Source of the DNA: Pseudomonadota bacterium
GTDB lineage: Bacteria > Desulfobacterota > Anaeroferrophillalia > Anaeroferrophillales > Tharpellaceae
Length of the DNA stretch: 16,321 bases
Assembly: GCA_015486505.1 (NCBI GenBank)
Contig: WFRP01000151.1
Span: 1 to 16,321 of the forward strand
Direction of reading: 5' to 3'
Shown here: positions 15,329 through 16,321 of the stretch, piece after piece
Layout: each line of letters starts with the position of its first letter
Position numbering within the stretch: position 1 is the first letter of the stretch
Program-made: the position numbers and the translations under genes
Notes under the pieces: generated by a model
Told to the model about the DNA's origin: nothing
The model's input: the letters and a program-made list of their open reading frames with translations, nothing else
Database searches by the model: none

Positions 15329-15727
15329 ATGATTGAGAAAGAAATCAGAGTGCTGGTGATTGATGATGAGCCGGGGATTTTGAAAAATCTTGAAGTTTTT
15401 TTCGAAGATGAAGGCTTTAAGGTCTTAACGGCATTAAACGGTGAACTTGCCGTGGAAATTCTGTTGCATGAAGTTGTTGACGTCGCGATTGTTGATATGC
15501 GGCTCCCCGGCATCGACGGTAACGAAGTGATTCGCCGAACTATCGCCGCCGGCCGGCAAACCGGATTCATCATTCACACCGGCAGTAATGAATATCGGGT
15601 GCCGACGGATTTCTTAAACTTCGGTATCAACCGGAAAAATGTCTTTTTGAAACCGGTCAAAGATATGGGAATTCTCACCCGGGCGGTTCACAACCTTATC
15701 GCCGGGAAAGAGATTGATGCTGTGTAA
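15329..15727 (+). CDS. Single-domain response regulator (CheY-like receiver)
   Basis: A 132-residue receiver with no output domain. Visible landmarks are VLVIDDEPG (D12, D13), phospho-acceptor Asp56 in VDMRLPGIDG, Thr in IIHTGS as the switch residue, and Lys108 in FLKPVKDMG. The ending KPVKDMGILTRAVHNLI resembles the end of REC1 of the hybrid kinase (KPLIDMGVVEHVVNKAL). It lies 23 nt after the CHASE8 kinase gene and is its natural phosphorylation target. With no effector domain, it should act by protein contact or as a phosphorelay step. GTG 15317 is an alternative start; ATG 15329 is preferred because the receiver begins directly after it. Neither has a strong ribosome site. A 10-bp direct repeat, tgctgtgtaa, spans its stop codon (15719-15728 and 15732-15741). 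Confidence 0.88.
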   Translation: MIEKEIRVLVIDDEPGILKNLEVFFEDEGFKVLTALNGELAVEILLHEVVDVAIVDMRLPGIDGNEVIRRTIAAGRQTGFIIHTGSNEYRVPTDFLNFGINRKNVFLKPVKDMGILTRAVHNLIAGKEIDAV

Positions 15728-15769
15728 AAAATGCTGTGTAAGCGTCTTTTTAACCGTTGTCAAGCTGCT

Positions 15770-16321
15770 TTATTTTTTCAACAATGCCGCCGCCGAGGTC
15801 CCGGCCAGATGTCCGGTGGAAAAAGCCGCCTGCAGGTTGTAGCCGCCGGTATCAGCCTGAAGATCCAGGAGCTCACCGGCAATAAAGAGGTTTTTAATAA
15901 ATTTTGAAGCCATTGTTTTAGGATCAATTTCCCTAAGGTCAACTCCGCCTGTGGTGATTATGGCTTCACTTAAAGGCCGGTGGCCGGTTATCGGCAGGCG
16001 CAGCCTTTTGAGCCATTGGCGGAGCAGTTTGCGTTCCCGTACTGTAATTTCATTTCCCTGACGTTGCGAGGCAATATTGGTCATCTGCAAACAGGTGCCG
16101 ATTAATTCCTGCGGGATTAACCCGCGCAGAATTGAGGCAAGCGTTTCTTTGCCGCGTTTGTGAAAGTCACGGAGCAGACGATTATCGAGTTTTTTCTCAT
16201 CCAGAGCCGGTTTTAAATCAAGTAAAAGTTCAACTTCATAACCCTTCTCAAGCGCCGTTACTATGCTTTTGCTTAAGGTCAGGGCGGTCGGGCCGCTGAC
16301 ACCGTCCGCGGTAAACATAAT
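15770..16321 (-). CDS. HI0933/BaiN-type NAD(P)/FAD-dependent oxidoreductase, C-terminal part (cut by window edge)
   Basis: The reading frame stays open to the right edge, so the N-terminal FAD-binding half lies outside the window. The visible ~183 residues match the C-terminal half of the HI0933 (YhiN/BaiN-like) flavoprotein family. They include MFTADGVSGPTAL near the cut, an insert domain, then TTGGVDLREIDPKTMASK and the closing FIAGELLDLQADTGGYNLQAAFSTG.LAG, which contacts the FAD in this family. The internal ATG at 16316-16318 is not a credible start because the family is about 400 residues and the match continues upstream. The stop is TAA at 15770-15772. It converges with the response regulator gene across 42 bp with no clear terminator. 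The substrate is unknown; this is probably a housekeeping gene unrelated to the sensor cluster. Confidence 0.88.
   Translation of the reverse strand: MMFTADGVSGPTALTLSKSIVTALEKGYEVELLLDLKPALDEKKLDNRLLRDFHKRGKETLASILRGLIPQELIGTCLQMTNIASQRQGNEITVRERKLLRQWLKRLRLPITGHRPLSEAIITTGGVDLREIDPKTMASKFIKNLFIAGELLDLQADTGGYNLQAAFSTGHLAGTSAAALLKK

Noticed and set aside
15728..15769. Bidirectional terminator between the regulator and the flavoprotein gene
   Set aside because: Only a weak A-run/GC/T-run pairing around 15728-15752 was found; it is too short and mismatched to call.

Overview
The window reads as a signal-transduction region from a Gram-negative bacterium. A TonB-dependent outer-membrane receptor, exported periplasmic proteins and several membrane sensor kinases show the Gram-negative envelope. 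The gene types (tandem ABC_sub_bind protein, Cache chemoreceptor, YfiR-family protein, kinases with a long helical insert after the H-box) fit the Desulfobacterota (former Deltaproteobacteria). That placement is an inference from gene content; there is no marker gene here.

Layout. Positions 1-261 are non-coding and hold a foldback repeat and a short tandem repeat. 262-4080 is a two-gene operon: an exported protein with two tandem ABC_sub_bind-type domains, followed 3 nt later by a membrane histidine kinase. 4348-6513 is a chemoreceptor with a duplicated Cache domain, ended by a hairpin terminator. 6514-7156 is a repeat-rich gap filled mostly by a 548-bp element with terminal inverted repeats and smaller repeats nested inside it. 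7157-9499 is a REC-PAS-PAS-histidine kinase-REC hybrid protein with a strong terminator behind it. 9720-10484 is a stand-alone periplasmic SBP_bac_3-like protein. 10557-15727 is a likely operon: TonB-dependent receptor, YfiR/DUF4154 periplasmic protein, CHASE8-like histidine kinase and a single-domain response regulator. A 179-bp MITE-like element with a perfect 8-bp target duplication has inserted between the receptor and yfiR. 15770 to the right edge is the C-terminal part of a convergent HI0933/BaiN-type flavoprotein.

How the genes may work together. Nearly everything senses the periplasm or outer membrane: two operons pair a periplasmic or outer-membrane protein with a membrane kinase. 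The two membrane kinases (2176-4080 and 13374-15305) share closely related PAS-HisKA-HATPase cores but have different periplasmic sensors (Cache-like and CHASE8-like). No DNA-binding response regulator or diguanylate cyclase is present, so the outputs lie elsewhere or run through the two receiver-bearing proteins.

The most notable points are a YfiR-type module whose partner is a histidine kinase rather than a diguanylate cyclase, and a family of IS66-like non-autonomous elements. The second element copy (6575-7122) shares about 80 bp at its left end and 59 bp at its right end with the copy at 12529-12707.
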